DNA from: Pseudomonadota bacterium
GTDB taxonomy: Bacteria > Desulfobacterota > Anaeroferrophillalia > Anaeroferrophillales > Tharpellaceae
Direction of reading: 5' to 3'
NCBI GenBank assembly: GCA_015486505.1
Contig: WFRP01000069.1
Location: 1-6,807, forward strand
DNA: 6,807 nucleotides
The position numbers were made by a program, and so were the translations under genes. Of this stretch, positions 6,242 to 6,807 are shown piece after piece; position 1 is the stretch's first letter, and every line of letters begins with the position of its first letter. Under the pieces are notes generated by a model. It saw only the letters and a program-made list of their open reading frames with translations. It was not told the DNA's origin and searched no databases.

Positions 6242-6475
6242 GTATGGTTAATCCGGGGTCGGCCGCGGTTTTTCCCTCCAGGCTTATAAGATTTCTGTTT
6301 TCCAGCGCTTGCTGCGCCCGCGCCCCGAAGGTACCGGGCGCATGACAAAACTCGCTTGCGCTCAGACAGTTGTAATGTTTATGGGCTTCTGCTCGCCGGA
6401 AAAACGACGAAATCTTTCCGCAACCGCTGACGAAAAAGCATCCCGCCCTCTTCTGCAAGACGAGAGATAAAATTT

Positions 6476-6487
6476 GGCTGAATAGTT
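6476..6487 (-). repeat. Right terminal inverted repeat
   Basis: Exact reverse complement of 6230-6241. Pairing stops abruptly on both sides of the 12 bp. Confidence 0.7.
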
Positions 6488-6529
6488 GCAAAAAACTTTC
6501 CGGCAAATTGCAAAAACTCATAACCGTAA

Positions 6530-6558
6530 TTGACAAAAAACCGATCTTTGATTACAGA
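6530..6558 (+). promoter_or_regulatory. Possible sigma-70 type promoter
   Basis: A perfect TTGACA (6530-6535) is followed after 17 nt by TACAGA (6553-6558), a weak -10 match with three consensus bases. It would read rightward out of the window. Single matches of this quality occur by chance. Confidence 0.2.
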
Positions 6559-6620
6559 GAGGTGGGTGTGCGCCCGGATTTTTACAGGGTCTGATAATCG
6601 GGGCTGATAAAAATTAAGTT

Positions 6621-6631
6621 AAGGAGTTATG
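6621..6631 (+). promoter_or_regulatory. Shine-Dalgarno without a usable gene
   Basis: AAGGAG (6621-6626) is followed 2 nt later by ATG (6629-6631), and the next codon is TAA, which belongs to the second repeat copy. The spacing is too short and the frame closes at once, so no gene starts here now. It could be the remnant of a start region cut by the element. Confidence 0.3.
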
Positions 6632-6807
6632 TAACTATTCAGCCGAATCCGGGGTTGGGCGCGGTTTTTCTCCGCCAGGCGTTAAGATTTCTGTTTTTCC
6701 TTTAAGCTCGCTGCGCCCGCCTTGCAAAACTCGCTTACGCTCAAACCGTTGCAATGCTAATGGGCTCCCGCTCGCTTCCGAAAAACAACGAAATCGTTTC
6801 CGCAACC
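6632..6807. repeat. Second copy of the downstream element, cut by window end
   Basis: Same orientation as the element at 6230 and starting 403 nt after it. Shared blocks include taactattcagccg (6632-6645), aatccgggg (6646-6654), cgcggtttttc (6660-6670), gctgcgcccgc (6710-6720), caaaactcgctt (6725-6736) and ttccgcaacc (6798-6807). Compared with the first copy it lacks a 7-nt stretch near the left end and about 16 nt around the GC stem. The first base before it is G, giving GTAAC, a terminus reminiscent of the 5'-GTAA ends of IS66-family elements; this is a weak clue. The right end is outside the window, so it may be a similar short element or one end of a longer insertion sequence. Confidence 0.6.

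Larger units (their letters stand above)
6230..6487. mobile_element. MITE-like element with 12-bp terminal inverted repeats
   Basis: A 258-bp non-coding segment bounded by aactattcagcc (6230-6241) and its perfect reverse complement ggctgaatagtt (6476-6487). The left 196 nt recur downstream at 6633-6807 with small indels, so this is a repeated sequence. No transposase frame was recognised; a minus-strand open frame across it lacks any known motif. It also contains an 8-bp stem TGCGCCCG (6313-6320) / CGGGCGCA (6335-6342) that the other copy lacks. No target-site duplication is evident at the borders. It is probably a non-autonomous mobile repeat or a decayed insertion-sequence end pair. The family is uncertain. 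Confidence 0.55.
6486..6631. other. Spacer between the two repeat copies
   Basis: About 145 nt with no recognised gene. It starts with two near-identical short repeats, ttgcaaaaaact (6486-6497) and ttgcaaaaact (6508-6518), 22 nt apart. It also contains a possible promoter (6530-6558) and a Shine-Dalgarno-like AAGGAG (6621-6626) just before the second copy. It could be the original sequence downstream of hypF, or the leader of a following gene displaced by the second element. Confidence 0.4.

Noticed and set aside
6225..6536. 103-codon minus-strand open frame across the first element
   Set aside because: It spans both terminal inverted repeats, has no recognisable domain, and its counterpart in the second copy is broken by indels. 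It is probably a chance frame.

Overview
The window is a compact [NiFe]-hydrogenase accessory operon on the plus strand: a b-type cytochrome subunit (hyaC-like), an endopeptidase (hyaD-like), then hypA, hypC, hypD, hypB and hypF. All are intact and all read left to right. The protein families are bacterial. The gene set, GC-balanced codon use and overall style would fit a Desulfobacterota-type (deltaproteobacterial) anaerobe, but that placement is an impression from sequence style and not a phylogenetic result.

Layout: positions 1-332 are a non-coding, repeat-rich leader. It holds two divergent copies of one unit (starting at 1 and 124), each with an AT-rich dyad, an ATAAG-N4-CTTAT dyad and GC-rich hairpins, followed by short tandem repeats that run up to the first ribosome binding site. 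Positions 333-998 encode the cytochrome. Positions 1019-6231 encode hyaD-hypA-hypC-hypD-hypB-hypF, with overlaps of 8, 1 and 14 nt and otherwise gaps of about 7-20 nt, as expected of one translationally coupled transcript. Positions 6230-6807 are non-coding. They hold a 258-bp MITE-like element with perfect 12-bp terminal inverted repeats, a 144-bp spacer, and a second same-orientation copy of the element that runs off the window end.

How the genes work together: HypF and (elsewhere) HypE make the cyanide ligands. HypC and HypD assemble the Fe(CN)2CO unit. HypA and HypB insert nickel. HyaD then trims the large-subunit C-terminus, and the cytochrome anchors the finished enzyme in the membrane and passes electrons to the quinone pool. 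The hydrogenase large and small subunits are not in the window, and neither is hypE.

The most notable features are not the genes, which are textbook. They are the duplicated dyad-rich leader, the element whose first two bases supply the last two bases of the hypF stop codon, and an isolated Shine-Dalgarno sequence directly abutting the second element copy. I see no clearly new enzymatic system here.
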